64,000 nt of DNA from Martensiomyces pterosporus (Eukaryota; Kickxellomycota; Kickxellomycetes; Kickxellales; Kickxellaceae): NCBI GenBank assembly GCA_025201845.1, contig MU604006.1, forward strand, positions 8,713 to 72,712, read 5' to 3'. The notes under the pieces are model-generated. The model was not told the origin of the DNA and did no database searches. It worked only from the letters and a program-made list of their open reading frames with translations. Shown in pieces: positions 28,646-39,296 of the stretch; position 1 is the first letter of the stretch; each line of letters begins with the position of its first letter. The translations under genes were made by a program, and so were the position numbers.

Positions 28646-31198
28646 ATGAGCCGTGGCAATACAAGCTACAGAGCGCCATCAGGGCTTTCGGCGCATTCTC
28701 CCGAGCCACTCGAGTACGCTTCTGCGATTTCTGGCTCCGAAAGAACAGCCCAGAGCATGCGGCAGCAGCCACCAATGTCACGCACCTACGGCGGCGCCTA
28801 CGGAAGCAGCACGACGGGCAATGGCAGCCTGCGAAGCACGCGCAGCAGCGCCGGCAACGCATACTCCAGGGGCGAGCACCCAGCCGGTCCCCGTATGCCA
28901 CCGGCCTCTGCCCAAAGACGCTCGCATGGAATTTCGCCTGAGGGCGGCAACTCATCTGCGGCATTCGAAGGCGCGGACAGCACGTATTCATCGCAGCCGC
29001 ATTTCCAGCCATATGTGCCTGACGCAGAAGAAAGGCGCCCTTCAGAATATTACTCGGGCACCCGGACCATTGACTACAGCTACAGAGGCAACAGGTCCGG
29101 GTCCTCGCAGGCCGATGCGCCCCCGCAGATAATGACCTCGTATCCAGAGAGCGACTATACACAGCGCACTACTAGCATGCGCAGGTACAAGCTGGACGAC
29201 CGCAGCGATAGCTTCACACATACTGACGATTACTCGCGCTCTGGCACAGCAGGAAATGCTGGCGACCAATCGCCAAGCTACGACTACAGTGGAGGAAGAG
29301 ACAGCGACTCACACCAGCAGGTCATTGGGAGCGCCAGGCTGATGTCTGGCCGCATAGGTGGTCAGCGACCCATGGAAATGGCCAAGTCGCCTGGCCCCAC
29401 GCAGCTCAGTCGCTTGCCATCGCAGCGCGTGGAGTTTGGCTATACGAATCCTGTGAAGAGCACATTTTCTCACTCCGAGTCGCCAGAGAACGACGAGATA
29501 GCAGAAATCATCGCCGATATGAGCAGGTCGCGCATTTCGCCGGCAGATATATCTGCATTGGACTTGGATGATGGCGCTGACAAGAGGCCTACCAAGCATG
29601 TGTACCTCCAGCTGGGCGACGACCTGAAGCGTGCATCGGTTACGGGTGAGCCATCGCAAATGACACTGATCAACCTGTTTATCGAGAAGTACCATGGCCG
29701 CCTTGCGGAGGACCCAGAAGCGCTGCCATCGATCTATATCAAGGACAGCAACACAGGCGTGCTTTATGAGCTCGAGGATACCAAGGAAGTTGTCGATGGT
29801 TCAGTGCTAAGCTGGAAGACCAAGCCACTTAAGCCTGTGGATGCTGACGGTACCGAGTCACCAGCTGTCCTCGATAATAAAGGTGCGCCAGTTGACAAAG
29901 CAGTGCCAGAGACCAACACAGCATCTCAGACAGATATCGATAATCTTGCAGCCATCGTCAAGTCGTTGGCAGAGGCCGTTTCACAGCTGCCGGCGCAGTT
30001 CAAGAGCGAGTTAGCCGACGTGATTGCCGAGGTCAAGGGCCATGCCGACGCTGCCATCGGCTCTGCTGTGGCCCAGCTCAGGCTGCAGCCAGTGCCCCAG
30101 CAAAGCAAGGACGCCACTGCCGCCGATGCAGAGCCCCCTCAAAACGCCGGCTCCGAATCACCAGTAAGCATGCGCGGCGCAGCCGTGCCTTTAGATGATA
30201 ACGGCGACCTGGGCACTGCACTCCAGAGGCTTGAAAGGGCAGAGCTTGCGCTGAGCGTCGAGCGCCAGGCACGGCGCGAGGCTGAGGAAGCGGCCACGGC
30301 AGAAAAGGCAGAGCTGGTGGCACAGATGGAGAAGCTCAAAAAGGATGTTTCCAGCCACCCCAATGTCCTCCGCGTGCGCATCGAGGAGGGCAAGCGCATG
30401 CTCAAGGACGAGTACAGGGCGATGAACGCTCGCTTCGAGGATGTGCATTCGCTGGTCCAAGAGATGCGCAAGGACGTGACCCAGCGTGGCTCCATTCCAT
30501 CGGCCCAGATGCTGCACAAGGCCAGTGATGAGCTGAAGTCCATTGACAGTGGATCCAGCAAGCTGGTAAAGTTCATCAATGATACACGCGCCGATTGGAA
30601 GCTCACGTGGGAGGAGGAGCTGCAGAATATACTGAAGGAGCAGAGCTTTGTCAAGGATGTGGAGCAGATGCTTGGCGAGCTGATGGACGACACGCAGCAT
30701 CTCGAGGACGTGCTGGACAAGCTGGACCAGATCGTCGATCTCAAGGTCAAAGAGCGCTCGCGCGACAGCTACGTGCCCGCAGCTGCGACAAGGTTCCTTG
30801 ATGTGGTGTCTGCCGAGGATGCCAAGGACGCCAAACAGGATTTCCTTATGCAAATAACCTGTGTCGATGTCGACCACGACCGCCGCTTGGACGCGCTGAA
30901 AGCCGCAGAAAAGCTCCGTCAGCAGGAGCTGGCCAACAAGGTCAACGAGTTTGATGCCGAGCTTGCAGATTTTGTCGGCCAGCGAAAACTGCGCAAGACT
31001 GGCGGCACTGAGGAGCTAGAGCGTCGGCGAGCTGAGAAAGAAGTCGAGGTCATGAAGGATATGCTCAAGAGCGTTGAGGAGGCCGAAAAGGCTCGCCGGG
31101 CAAAGATTGCGCAGCGGCTCAAGAGCGTTGAGGAGGCCGAAAAGGCTCGCCGGGCAAAGATTGCGCAGCGGAAAGCCGCCAAGAAGGCAGCCAGCTAG
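28646..31198 (+). CDS. BUD6: Bud6/Aip3-like actin and formin regulator
   Basis: 850 residues. The N-terminal ~315 residues are Ser/Tyr/Gly-rich and disordered. The AIP3 domain starts near residue 317: KHVYLQLGDDLKRASVTGEP, LINLFIEKYHGRLAEDPEAL, PSIYIKDSNTGVLYELED and VDGSVLSWK. It continues as a long coiled coil. Bud6 binds actin and the formin Bni1 and promotes actin-cable nucleation at sites of polarised growth. The extreme C-terminus contains a perfect tandem duplication of 18 residues (KSVEEAEKARRAKIAQRL type). The ATG at 28646 follows a short leader; the frame to 28472 upstream is not protein-like. Confidence 0.88.
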   Translation: MSRGNTSYRAPSGLSAHSPEPLEYASAISGSERTAQSMRQQPPMSRTYGGAYGSSTTGNGSLRSTRSSAGNAYSRGEHPAGPRMPPASAQRRSHGISPEGGNSSAAFEGADSTYSSQPHFQPYVPDAEERRPSEYYSGTRTIDYSYRGNRSGSSQADAPPQIMTSYPESDYTQRTTSMRRYKLDDRSDSFTHTDDYSRSGTAGNAGDQSPSYDYSGGRDSDSHQQVIGSARLMSGRIGGQRPMEMAKSPGPTQLSRLPSQRVEFGYTNPVKSTFSHSESPENDEIAEIIADMSRSRISPADISALDLDDGADKRPTKHVYLQLGDDLKRASVTGEPSQMTLINLFIEKYHGRLAEDPEALPSIYIKDSNTGVLYELEDTKEVVDGSVLSWKTKPLKPVDADGTESPAVLDNKGAPVDKAVPETNTASQTDIDNLAAIVKSLAEAVSQLPAQFKSELADVIAEVKGHADAAIGSAVAQLRLQPVPQQSKDATAADAEPPQNAGSESPVSMRGAAVPLDDNGDLGTALQRLERAELALSVERQARREAEEAATAEKAELVAQMEKLKKDVSSHPNVLRVRIEEGKRMLKDEYRAMNARFEDVHSLVQEMRKDVTQRGSIPSAQMLHKASDELKSIDSGSSKLVKFINDTRADWKLTWEEELQNILKEQSFVKDVEQMLGELMDDTQHLEDVLDKLDQIVDLKVKERSRDSYVPAAATRFLDVVSAEDAKDAKQDFLMQITCVDVDHDRRLDALKAAEKLRQQELANKVNEFDAELADFVGQRKLRKTGGTEELERRRAEKEVEVMKDMLKSVEEAEKARRAKIAQRLKSVEEAEKARRAKIAQRKAAKKAAS
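31064..31171 (+). repeat. Perfect 2 x 54-bp tandem duplication in BUD6
   Basis: Copies at 31064-31117 and 31118-31171 are identical by eye. They keep frame and duplicate 18 residues of a basic coiled-coil tail. Confidence 0.9.
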
Positions 31199-31513
31199 TC
31201 CTGTAGCCGCTATCCATAGCCACCCCGTGCCGCCTGCCTCTGCTCAATACGATATCAATAGCAGGCACCAAACCACGTGACGCTGCCCAATGTTGTGGGC
31301 ATGTTGACTGGCGGCACATCAGGCTGCTAGTATATATGTGCGAGATTTACCTTGTCCAGCATAGTCCTCTTTCCTGCCGTCTTTTTGACTACCCAGCGCA
31401 CCCTTACCGCTCTCGCATCTTTCTTGCGCGCATTCTCGACCATCAGATACTGGAATAAGACACGATTGCTGTCGTGGAAAACAGGAGCAGAGAGAACCTA
31501 GAGAACAGCCACC
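31199..31513. other. Intergenic, SMX3 promoter
   Basis: Holds a CACGTGAC octamer at 31274-31281 and a TATATATG stretch near 31331. No gene seen. Confidence 0.45.
31274..31281 (+). promoter_or_regulatory. CACGTGAC octamer upstream of SMX3
   Basis: E-box octamer 233 bp before the SmF start codon, the same octamer as before SMD1. Confidence 0.4.
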
Positions 31514-31831
31514 ATGAGCTTTGCGCCTGTTAATCCAAAGCCATTCCTCCAGTCGCTGACGGGAAAACCCGTCATTGTGCGGTTAAAGTGGGGCCAAGAA
31601 TACAAAGGTCTGCTGGCATCGTCAGACTCGTACATGAACATCCAGCTGATCAACGCCGAAGAGTTCCAGGATGGAAACTCGACTGGAGAGCTTCCTGGAG
31701 AGCTACTGATCCGCTGCAACAACGTTCTGTATATCCGCGAGCTCGTTCTAGATGATGCGGCCAATGCAGGCGAGAAGGACGCCAGCATGTCTGCCGATGA
31801 GCAGATGGAGGACGGCGAGCAAGATGCCTAG
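31514..31831 (+). CDS. SMX3: Small nuclear ribonucleoprotein SmF
   Basis: 105-residue core Sm protein F of the spliceosomal snRNPs. [39 protein letters not shown] and [16 protein letters not shown] match SmF closely, including the family-specific PFL start and [11 protein letters not shown]m2 motif. An acidic tail of ~25 residues follows. The start is in a strong context (gccaccATGagc). It shares the CACGTGAC upstream octamer with SMD1, another Sm gene in this window. Confidence 0.96.
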   Translation: MSFAPVNPKPFLQSLTGKPVIVRLKWGQEYKGLLASSDSYMNIQLINAEEFQDGNSTGELPGELLIRCNNVLYIRELVLDDAANAGEKDASMSADEQMEDGEQDA

Positions 31832-31952
31832 TTGGGCGCAAACGGAGTAGTGCCATTTTTAGTTTAAGAAAATAAGATTGGGATTTGTGCTGCTCAAGCC
31901 CTAGATGAGTAGAAGAAAAGGGCCTGCTGAGGCAATCGCCAGGCAATGGCTA

Positions 31953-34900
31953 TTAGTAAGGGATGCCGTTGGTGGCCTTCTGGAACTGGTCGTACAGAAC
32001 TGTGCGCTTGTTCTCGTAGGAGTCATTGATGCGGTCAGCCATAAACTGGGCCGCGTCTCTCTCGGTCTTGTCGAGCTGGAGCCGGTTGCGCAGCTTGGTA
32101 AGCGTTGTCTCGCCCTTGAAGCAGGGCAGGCCAGAATCCAGCATCAGCGCGACGATCTGGATGATCTTGTCTGCATATGGACGGCTCGCCAGATACGCCT
32201 TGATGCACAGCTCGCAGAAGAGCCTGTAAGGCTGTGCTTCGGCTGATCCGCCCATCACCTGGATGTACTCAGTCGTCAGCTTGAATGGCGCAGACTCAAA
32301 CGTGATCCCGCCAGGTGCAATGTCGAGGATAAAGCCAAAGTCAATGTGTATGATGTGGCCCTGGTCGTCAAGCATGATGTTGCCGTTGTGGCGATCCTTA
32401 AACTGCAAGAGGTACGACAAAACGGAGTACGCTGCGAGCGACTGGACAAAGTTGCTGCGCGCCTGCTGGTACTTGATCGAGTCGACGCCGTGGTACTTTG
32501 TGGCAAAGTAGTCGCTGAGCGAGTTGACTTTCTCGCGGCCAATCTGGTCTCGGGAGATCGAGTTGGGGATGACGTCAATCACGCCGCACCCAGCCGCAGT
32601 GGCAACAACGCGGTATGGGTAGAGGTACAGGTCAAGGCCGCAGGAGGTGAAGATGTTTTTGAACACAGCAATAAGCTGGAGCGCCAAGACATCTTGCCGG
32701 CAGTCGTCGCCAACCTTGAAGATGGCAGAGAGGCGCGAGACGACTTCGTGTGGCTTCTTAGGCTTGCTGTCGCCGCCGCTGTCCTTGGTGCCATCGACGG
32801 CAGCAGGAGTCACCAGGCTGGCATTCCCGCGCCTGCGGGCTGCGCTGTTCGCAGTAGCAGCGCCATTGGTGTTGGTGCCGCTGCGTGAGCGCGCCGAGTC
32901 ACGGCTAGCACGCCCGGCTCTTTCGGACGCACGCGACGAGATTCCAATCAGATCAGGCGCATCGCTGATGGCAGTGCCGCTACGGTGGAGCTGGTTCTTC
33001 GCCATGCTCAGCTTGGATGTCAAGGATGCTGCATCAAGGTCCTGCTCGTCGGTCATGGGCTGGCTGTTCTGCTGACCAGCGCTGCTGGCGCTGCCCTTCG
33101 CGTTGGGCTGCGAGATGCCAAGAGCAATTTGATCGCTTAGCGGGCTCGTCTCTTCGATCGCAGGCAGGCAGCCGTCGATTGCCTCGTCCGCGCTGCTGGT
33201 AGATGCCGACCCATCGTCTGATGCACCCGATGGCGTGACCGTTCTGTCCGACTCCTTCAGCAGCTCCTGCACTTCGTCGCCAGAGCTCTGGGGCTTGCTG
33301 ATGATAAACGTGGCCATAAACGGAGCCTTGGCGTGGCTCTGCAGCGGCCGTCCGCTGTCATAGTCGATGTCGATCACAGTGCCATCCGGGTTGCTGGGCA
33401 GATAGACACCAGGCTCGACCTTGATCTTGCGCATCTCCTCGTCAATCTTGCGCTTCTTCTCGGGCTTGCTCTTCTTGATGAACGGCTTGAGCTTGCCGGA
33501 TATGCCAGTGACCTTGCCGAAGAATTCAAACTCTTTCTCATAGTACCTGCGGTCAGTGCCGCTGAGTCCGCCCACAGTTGTCTCGACAATGCGGTCCAGC
33601 ACGGGCTTCAGAGAGTCAGGTATCTGCGAATCCTCGTCCTTGTACATGTTGGCATTCATGTTCCACATGATCTGGTGCGCAAAGAGCTGCGAGATCTGGG
33701 CCGATGAAACGATCGCGCGCTCAACGTAGCCAGACGAGTCGTGGCGCAACGCCTGCACAAGCTGAGGGATATAGAAGAAAGCGATGTCGACCGGGAAGCA
33801 CTCCAACGAGCGCATCGCATACTGCAGCGCCAGCGGGTTCCGAGAGTACGGCGAGGCCAGATAAGAGGTGGAGGTGATTGGCGGCACTGCGCTCCAGTAG
33901 AGCAAGAACTTTTGCTCTCTGAACGTCAGCGAATACCCCAAGTTGCCGAACATGCCGCCAGCAGCACTTGGCCCGCCGCTGATGCTGCTCATATCCAAGC
34001 TGCCGCCAGTGCCGTTTCTTGTGTGCGTCCTTGCAGAGCTTTGCCCGCCAAGGAGCGGCGGAGCACCGCCGCTGCCTACACGGAGCTGCTCGACCAGCAA
34101 AGGCAGCGCATCGGGCTCGCGAACGAGCTCGCCAGGGAACTTGCAGATGAGGCTCTTGAGCTCTCTCCTGACCGCGGGGCTGGAGAAGCGCTGCGTCAGC
34201 TGCACCGCCAAGCGCGGATCGGCTACCCAGGCGTCAAGCACAAGGTTCTGCCAGCCAGACTCGGTCATCTCGGCGTTGCGTGCAAAGCGGCTGACATCTG
34301 GGAAGTAGCCGATCTTCTGATCCGTGGGGTTAGCCCAAGTAGCCATCCGGCAGATCTCGTTTTCAATCAGCAATAGGAGCAGCGACTGGTTGCGCAGAGC
34401 ACGCTGCTTGAGCTGCTCGCGCGGCATGTTGAGAATAAGGTCGCGGTCAGCATTCTCGTCATCATTGAGGGACGTGGCGCTGGTCGAGTTGGAGTAGGCA
34501 GCTGTGCCCAAGTAGCCAGCAGCCGACGGAGACTTGCCTGACTGCCGCTTGTGTATGTGCAGCAGCCCCAAGCTGCGCAAGTGTGTGTGCGTGTGCCCGT
34601 GCGTGTGTCCGTGCGAGTGCGAGCTGGAGGGCGTCATCGACGTGAGAGGCAGCGTGCCGGTGTTTGCATTGGCAAGGCTAGTGCTTGATCCGCGCGATGT
34701 CAGGCTGGCGCCCGAGCCGGCTCCGCTGGCCGACCATCTAGCTGCCTGCGAGGGCGTCGAGCGAAGCACGGGCGTGTCGCCCTTGATCGTGTGGCGCGTG
34801 TCAATTAGGATCTGGATCTCTCTAGCAATCGTTGCCTTGCTCCCACTGAAGCTCCAGCGAGGCGGCAGAGCAAACCAGCGGAACGCAATCTTGTACAGGC

Positions 34901-37900
34901 CGTCACGCAGCTTCGATTCGAGGATCGGGCTGCTCTCAAACCCGAGCTTGAGCAGCTTGAAGCCGAGGTGCACCAGCATAAACAGAGGCCCCCTAGCGAG
35001 CGCGTTGGTTGTGATGCGGTCCGAGTTTTCAAATGTCACCTGCAAGATGCGCAAAATGGCATTGATGACGTTGAAGTTGCTGTATGGCAGGTGCTTGACC
35101 GAGTCGAACCTCTGCGAGATGAACTCGATGAGCAGCACGTGCGGCGCCAGCGCGCGCGAGATCACTGCATACCCACGCGACCTGGCCGACTTGTCCGACG
35201 GCGTGTACGACATCTTGGCAGCAAACGGGTTCTTTGGCTCGAACCGCTGCGAGAACAGGCCTAGACGCTGCTGGATGAGCCACGTCCAGGCAATGGTGAG
35301 CTCGACCATGACGAGAGCCTCAACATCGACCCGCTCGACAATGAGCGTGCTCCACATGTGTGTTGTGGCGCGCATAACGCTCTCGTCGAACAGAGCCAAG
35401 GGCACCCACACAAGCAGCCTGACCAGCTCCCTGTCGGCCTTGTCTGCTGCAATGATGTGGTGTGTCGCATGGTGCATCATATCGATGACCTCGCGCACAC
35501 CAGGCCCGTCGTCGGGAAGCGGCATGCCCGGGCTCTCCTTGACAGTGGCATAGATGTCCGACAGCGACTTTTTCAGGGCATGCACATCGCTGCCACGGCC
35601 AATGTATCCGCGCAGGTAGTCACGGAGCCCAAGGCGGTAGGCGAACGGCGATGAGTTGGATGCCAGTGCGACGACGCTCGAGCTTGTGTCGACTGAGGGC
35701 GCCATGCTGTACTTGATGCCGTTGCCAACCTCCAAAGCCAACGCGTGGCCGATATGCGGCTCGTAGTTCAGGTCGTCGTCGCAGGGCATGGACAAATACA
35801 CCTGCAGCAGGGTTTCCAGCTCCATAGGCGCAGCCTTGCTCACTAGCTCGAGCCAGCGCTTTGCGCAGCCAGAGAAGCGCGAGAAGAGCGCCTTGCGGTA
35901 CTTGATGGAGTCTGGCAGCTGCAGCGTGATTCCAAGCGACCGCGAGCTGAACCAGTAGACAGGCACGAACTGGTCGTCCTGCTCGGCCTTGCAGCTCTTC
36001 CACACGAGCTGGACGAGCTCCAAGAGCGTGCAGATGACAGACTTGTCCAGCAGCGCCTGCGGGAATGCACGCAAGATCTTGTCCACATAGTGCTGCGCCC
36101 ATTTGCTTACCTGCTCAAGGTGGTGGCAGGAGGCAACCATCAGCTCGCGGACCTGTGCCTTGATCATCGACGAGGTTCCGTGGGCAGCTCCCCGCTTGCT
36201 GCCCTCGACGCCAGCAGCGGTGCTGGAGCTTGCGTCTCCATTGCGCCTATCGCCAGCAAGAGATGCCTCGATTGACCAGCGCTTTGACGTGGTCTCTCTG
36301 ACATATGCTGCAATGGCGAGGTCGGCGATGCTTTCAAACTCGGGCAGCAGGCTAGAGCTGGTGACGGCAGAGTTGCTGAAGTAGCGCAGAACCGTGGCGC
36401 AGTTTCCAGCCTGCGCTCTGGCTATTTCCACACTGTAGACTGACAAGAGGAAAACGGCCTGCGGGAAGCTGATGCTACGCAGCAAAGCAGCGTTCTGTGC
36501 CGAGACAATAGGCGCGAGGGATTGGCGCAGCTGGGCAAGCCTGGCATCGGTAAACTCGCGCTGCAGGATGGAGTTGTACTCGATCTCAGTCTCCAGGTAG
36601 TTGACTGACGAAGGGTGCACCAGGATTGGCGATTTGGCGGCCAGATTGGAGTAGATCTTGCCGTACGCTGCGACATAGGACCTGTCGGTAAGGTAGCCGC
36701 GGATGACCATGTGGAACCAAAAGTTGCGCCAAAGCGAGATCTGGTCTGCAGTAGCCTCCTTGTCAATCGAGTAGCCATCGGCAGAGACAAGGGCATCGAT
36801 GATGGGGAGGAAAATCGACAGCGGCGTCGCTGCGCGCTTCTTGAGCTTTGGCGGGGAGACAAGCTCAATGCTGGCATCGACAAACGAGCGCAGGGCCTCG
36901 CAGAAGAACCCCTCAATGATCTCTGCGCGGCCAGCGACCTTCCAGGCAAGGTTTGTCAGGGTGCTGCTGGCGTCCCAGCTGGCGAGGTCGTCCGAGTCGC
37001 CTCCAAAGGTGATGCGCTTCAGAGCGGTGGCTACAATATCGACAAATATCGATCTGTCGGCGATGGTAGCCACATCTGCCGAGCACTGGATAACCAGCGA
37101 GATAAGCTGCGGTGCATTGGTGAACCGTGGTGCGCAGATCATGCTGACGACCAGCGAGGTGATTTCGGAGTCCTTGTACAGAAGCGCGAGGCGCGACAGG
37201 ACAAGGATGATGTTGCGGGATACACGCAGCGTGCGCAATGGAGCGTCGCTGCTGCCCACGGCCCTGTTAACTGTCAGTGCGTTGAAAAGGGTGTGGACTG
37301 TAGAGACGATGCGCGGCTTGCTGGTGCTGATTCTCATGCACGCAGCGATGGCGGCGGCGGCGGGAAAAATGAGCTTCTGCTCGTCCTTGCTCCCGCTGCC
37401 AGATGCCCCGAGCTCCTCAACCAGCCTCTCCGTCGGGCTGGTAATAAAGCTTGTCGTTGAGGCAATTATGGCGTTCCGGCTCGAGGGGAAGAATGCCGCA
37501 ATGGTTACCAGCACGCGGAAGCACACAACGGTGAGGCTGGCCAGCCGATAGGAGTAGTCGCTGCTGATATGCTCGAGGATGCTGTCCAGCAGGCTGTGGT
37601 CGAGGCGCCCAAGCAGCAGGCAGACCAGAGTGCCTGCATACAGGCTGCGGTACTCGATGCTCATGCTGGTGGTGAGCATAGACCTGGACACGGAGCCAGC
37701 GCTAGCTGCCTGTCCGCTGTCAGAGCCATCGGCGACAAGAGGGTTGCGCAACAGCAGAACACGCGTGTCGGTGTAGGTCTGCAGGCTGAGTGAAAGGATG
37801 CGCGAGTAGGCACCCTGAAGCTCAGGCTCGCCAGCGAGCTGCACACCGAGCCCATCGCCCTCGGATGTACGGCGGTGGATATCCAGCTGCGAGATGAGGT

Positions 37901-38786
37901 CCCACAGCTGGTGCGGTCTTTTTCTGTCAACCAGCTGGCCATCAAGCTCGCCATTCTCAACGAGCTGCATTGCCAGGCGGGACTCGAGGATTGCTCGCAA
38001 AACCAGGAGAAACTGGGCAAGCATGTAGTTGCCCGACAGGCCGATGCCGCTTTGGAGGTACAGCGCAACAGTTCTGCGCACGGCTGCCGGCGCCGAGGAT
38101 GCGCTGACGGCTAGGTGGATGCTGTCGATGACCCTTGCTGAGAGAAGGCGCGTCGAGAGTGCATCGGCCATGAGGACATCCGAGGCGCGGTAGCGGAATG
38201 GCGACTTCTCCAGAGCCTCCATAGACCCCAGAAGGGCAGGCAGCGCAAAAGTGACAATGCGCTCCGAGTCATCGGACTCGAGGATATCCACAAGGTCGTT
38301 GAGGTGCTCCCAGATGTGATCCAGAATGGCGCCTGCCAGGTCGGGCGACTGGGCAGCGCACGAGAGCAGCCTGTCGATAAGGCGCTCCAAGAACCAGTGC
38401 TCGGTGGGTGCCCCATCTGTGCCAAAGGACGAGACGCTGTATGCGTACTTTGGCAGGGCCTTCAGGTAGCCCAGAACGTGGTCGAGAAGCGATGTGCGCA
38501 CGATCGGCGAGTCTGACTTGCTCAAAAGCTTGGCCAGGGCAAGGATGGCATTCTCGTGGCGCTTGCTAACAACGAACCTGTTGCTGCTGCTACTGCTGCC
38601 GCCTGGTGCTAGGGCTGCTACTGCTGGGTGCAGCTTTTGGCTGCCTGGGAGCGGCGGGCATTGCACAAGCACCTTTTGCACTACTGGGTCGGAGCCGAGA
38701 ACGTCAGAGGTTGGTGGTCTACACGTAATAGCCAAAACCTCGGACAGCTCTTCCAGAATGAGCGAATGCAAGTCGAAGCTGTCCAT
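31953..38786 (-). CDS. STT4: Phosphatidylinositol 4-kinase alpha (Stt4)
   Basis: Intronless frame for 2277 residues. Stt4 makes PI4P at the plasma membrane and supports PI(4,5)P2, actin and cell-wall signalling. The N-terminal ~1300 residues are helical-solenoid. The PIK helical domain lies around 1450-1650. The kinase domain is at the C-terminus: CGVIDVIPNSISRDQIGREK, the catalytic loop FKDRHNGNIMLDDQGHIIHI (about 2130-2147) and the metal-binding IDFGF (about 2147-2151), ending FQKATNGIPY as in PI4K-alpha enzymes. A His-rich insertion HSHGHTHGHTHTHLRS occurs near residue 1390. The length matches family members (about 1900-2100) with insertions. It diverges from COQ9. Confidence 0.95.
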   Translation of the reverse strand: MDSFDLHSLILEELSEVLAITCRPPTSDVLGSDPVVQKVLVQCPPLPGSQKLHPAVAALAPGGSSSSSNRFVVSKRHENAILALAKLLSKSDSPIVRTSLLDHVLGYLKALPKYAYSVSSFGTDGAPTEHWFLERLIDRLLSCAAQSPDLAGAILDHIWEHLNDLVDILESDDSERIVTFALPALLGSMEALEKSPFRYRASDVLMADALSTRLLSARVIDSIHLAVSASSAPAAVRRTVALYLQSGIGLSGNYMLAQFLLVLRAILESRLAMQLVENGELDGQLVDRKRPHQLWDLISQLDIHRRTSEGDGLGVQLAGEPELQGAYSRILSLSLQTYTDTRVLLLRNPLVADGSDSGQAASAGSVSRSMLTTSMSIEYRSLYAGTLVCLLLGRLDHSLLDSILEHISSDYSYRLASLTVVCFRVLVTIAAFFPSSRNAIIASTTSFITSPTERLVEELGASGSGSKDEQKLIFPAAAAIAACMRISTSKPRIVSTVHTLFNALTVNRAVGSSDAPLRTLRVSRNIILVLSRLALLYKDSEITSLVVSMICAPRFTNAPQLISLVIQCSADVATIADRSIFVDIVATALKRITFGGDSDDLASWDASSTLTNLAWKVAGRAEIIEGFFCEALRSFVDASIELVSPPKLKKRAATPLSIFLPIIDALVSADGYSIDKEATADQISLWRNFWFHMVIRGYLTDRSYVAAYGKIYSNLAAKSPILVHPSSVNYLETEIEYNSILQREFTDARLAQLRQSLAPIVSAQNAALLRSISFPQAVFLLSVYSVEIARAQAGNCATVLRYFSNSAVTSSSLLPEFESIADLAIAAYVRETTSKRWSIEASLAGDRRNGDASSSTAAGVEGSKRGAAHGTSSMIKAQVRELMVASCHHLEQVSKWAQHYVDKILRAFPQALLDKSVICTLLELVQLVWKSCKAEQDDQFVPVYWFSSRSLGITLQLPDSIKYRKALFSRFSGCAKRWLELVSKAAPMELETLLQVYLSMPCDDDLNYEPHIGHALALEVGNGIKYSMAPSVDTSSSVVALASNSSPFAYRLGLRDYLRGYIGRGSDVHALKKSLSDIYATVKESPGMPLPDDGPGVREVIDMMHHATHHIIAADKADRELVRLLVWVPLALFDESVMRATTHMWSTLIVERVDVEALVMVELTIAWTWLIQQRLGLFSQRFEPKNPFAAKMSYTPSDKSARSRGYAVISRALAPHVLLIEFISQRFDSVKHLPYSNFNVINAILRILQVTFENSDRITTNALARGPLFMLVHLGFKLLKLGFESSPILESKLRDGLYKIAFRWFALPPRWSFSGSKATIAREIQILIDTRHTIKGDTPVLRSTPSQAARWSASGAGSGASLTSRGSSTSLANANTGTLPLTSMTPSSSHSHGHTHGHTHTHLRSLGLLHIHKRQSGKSPSAAGYLGTAAYSNSTSATSLNDDENADRDLILNMPREQLKQRALRNQSLLLLLIENEICRMATWANPTDQKIGYFPDVSRFARNAEMTESGWQNLVLDAWVADPRLAVQLTQRFSSPAVRRELKSLICKFPGELVREPDALPLLVEQLRVGSGGAPPLLGGQSSARTHTRNGTGGSLDMSSISGGPSAAGGMFGNLGYSLTFREQKFLLYWSAVPPITSTSYLASPYSRNPLALQYAMRSLECFPVDIAFFYIPQLVQALRHDSSGYVERAIVSSAQISQLFAHQIMWNMNANMYKDEDSQIPDSLKPVLDRIVETTVGGLSGTDRRYYEKEFEFFGKVTGISGKLKPFIKKSKPEKKRKIDEEMRKIKVEPGVYLPSNPDGTVIDIDYDSGRPLQSHAKAPFMATFIISKPQSSGDEVQELLKESDRTVTPSGASDDGSASTSSADEAIDGCLPAIEETSPLSDQIALGISQPNAKGSASSAGQQNSQPMTDEQDLDAASLTSKLSMAKNQLHRSGTAISDAPDLIGISSRASERAGRASRDSARSRSGTNTNGAATANSAARRRGNASLVTPAAVDGTKDSGGDSKPKKPHEVVSRLSAIFKVGDDCRQDVLALQLIAVFKNIFTSCGLDLYLYPYRVVATAAGCGVIDVIPNSISRDQIGREKVNSLSDYFATKYHGVDSIKYQQARSNFVQSLAAYSVLSYLLQFKDRHNGNIMLDDQGHIIHIDFGFILDIAPGGITFESAPFKLTTEYIQVMGGSAEAQPYRLFCELCIKAYLASRPYADKIIQIVALMLDSGLPCFKGETTLTKLRNRLQLDKTERDAAQFMADRINDSYENKRTVLYDQFQKATNGIPY

Positions 38787-39296
38787 TGCACGCTACGTCA
38801 GAGAGGGGGCCAGGACCTGTTGCTGGGCAATTGCTTTCAAAGGTGATTTGGACTGAAAAGTTGCTGAGGGGATTTGCGGTAATCAGCCAGCGAATGGAGC
38901 TCCAAATTCCAACGGCGCCTATGCTTGCGTGGTTTGTGGAGCTGGAGATTAGGGCTGAGCTGAGGACAAAAGAGTCTTTCTATTTGCAATGAGAGTGAGC
39001 GGAACGCGAAGAGGAGAGGCCAAGCGCCGGCGGAGCAGGCGGAGGCCTTGTTGTCACGAAAAATCCGCTGTTCTGGCAGCAAGGCATTGTCCGCAGGAAA
39101 CGCCTGGCCCCACTCCAAGCAGCTGCTGCAAGCCAAGGAGACTTTAGGTGCATATCGCTTCTGCCTGTGTGCTGCTTGTCTCACCTTTTTCTTGCTTCCT
39201 GCTCCAAATCGCACAAACCCATTTAGCCCCTGCTTGGTTTTATTCTATAAATCAGCCCACTCTCTCCCTTTGCACTGCTATATAAATATACACGCA
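38787..39296. other. Divergent promoter region STT4/COQ9
   Basis: No gene seen. TATA-like elements occur at about 39246 (TATAAAT) and 39279-39290 (TATATAAATATA), the latter immediately before the COQ9 ATG and so probably leader. Confidence 0.4.

Noticed and set aside
35100..35125. tRNA-like B-box TCGAACCTC
   Set aside because: It lies inside the STT4 coding region with no A-box or cloverleaf around it.
36615..37460. 281-codon open frame on the + strand inside STT4
   Set aside because: It is antisense to a strongly conserved kinase gene and has no recognisable motif; GC-rich codon bias keeps such shadow frames open.
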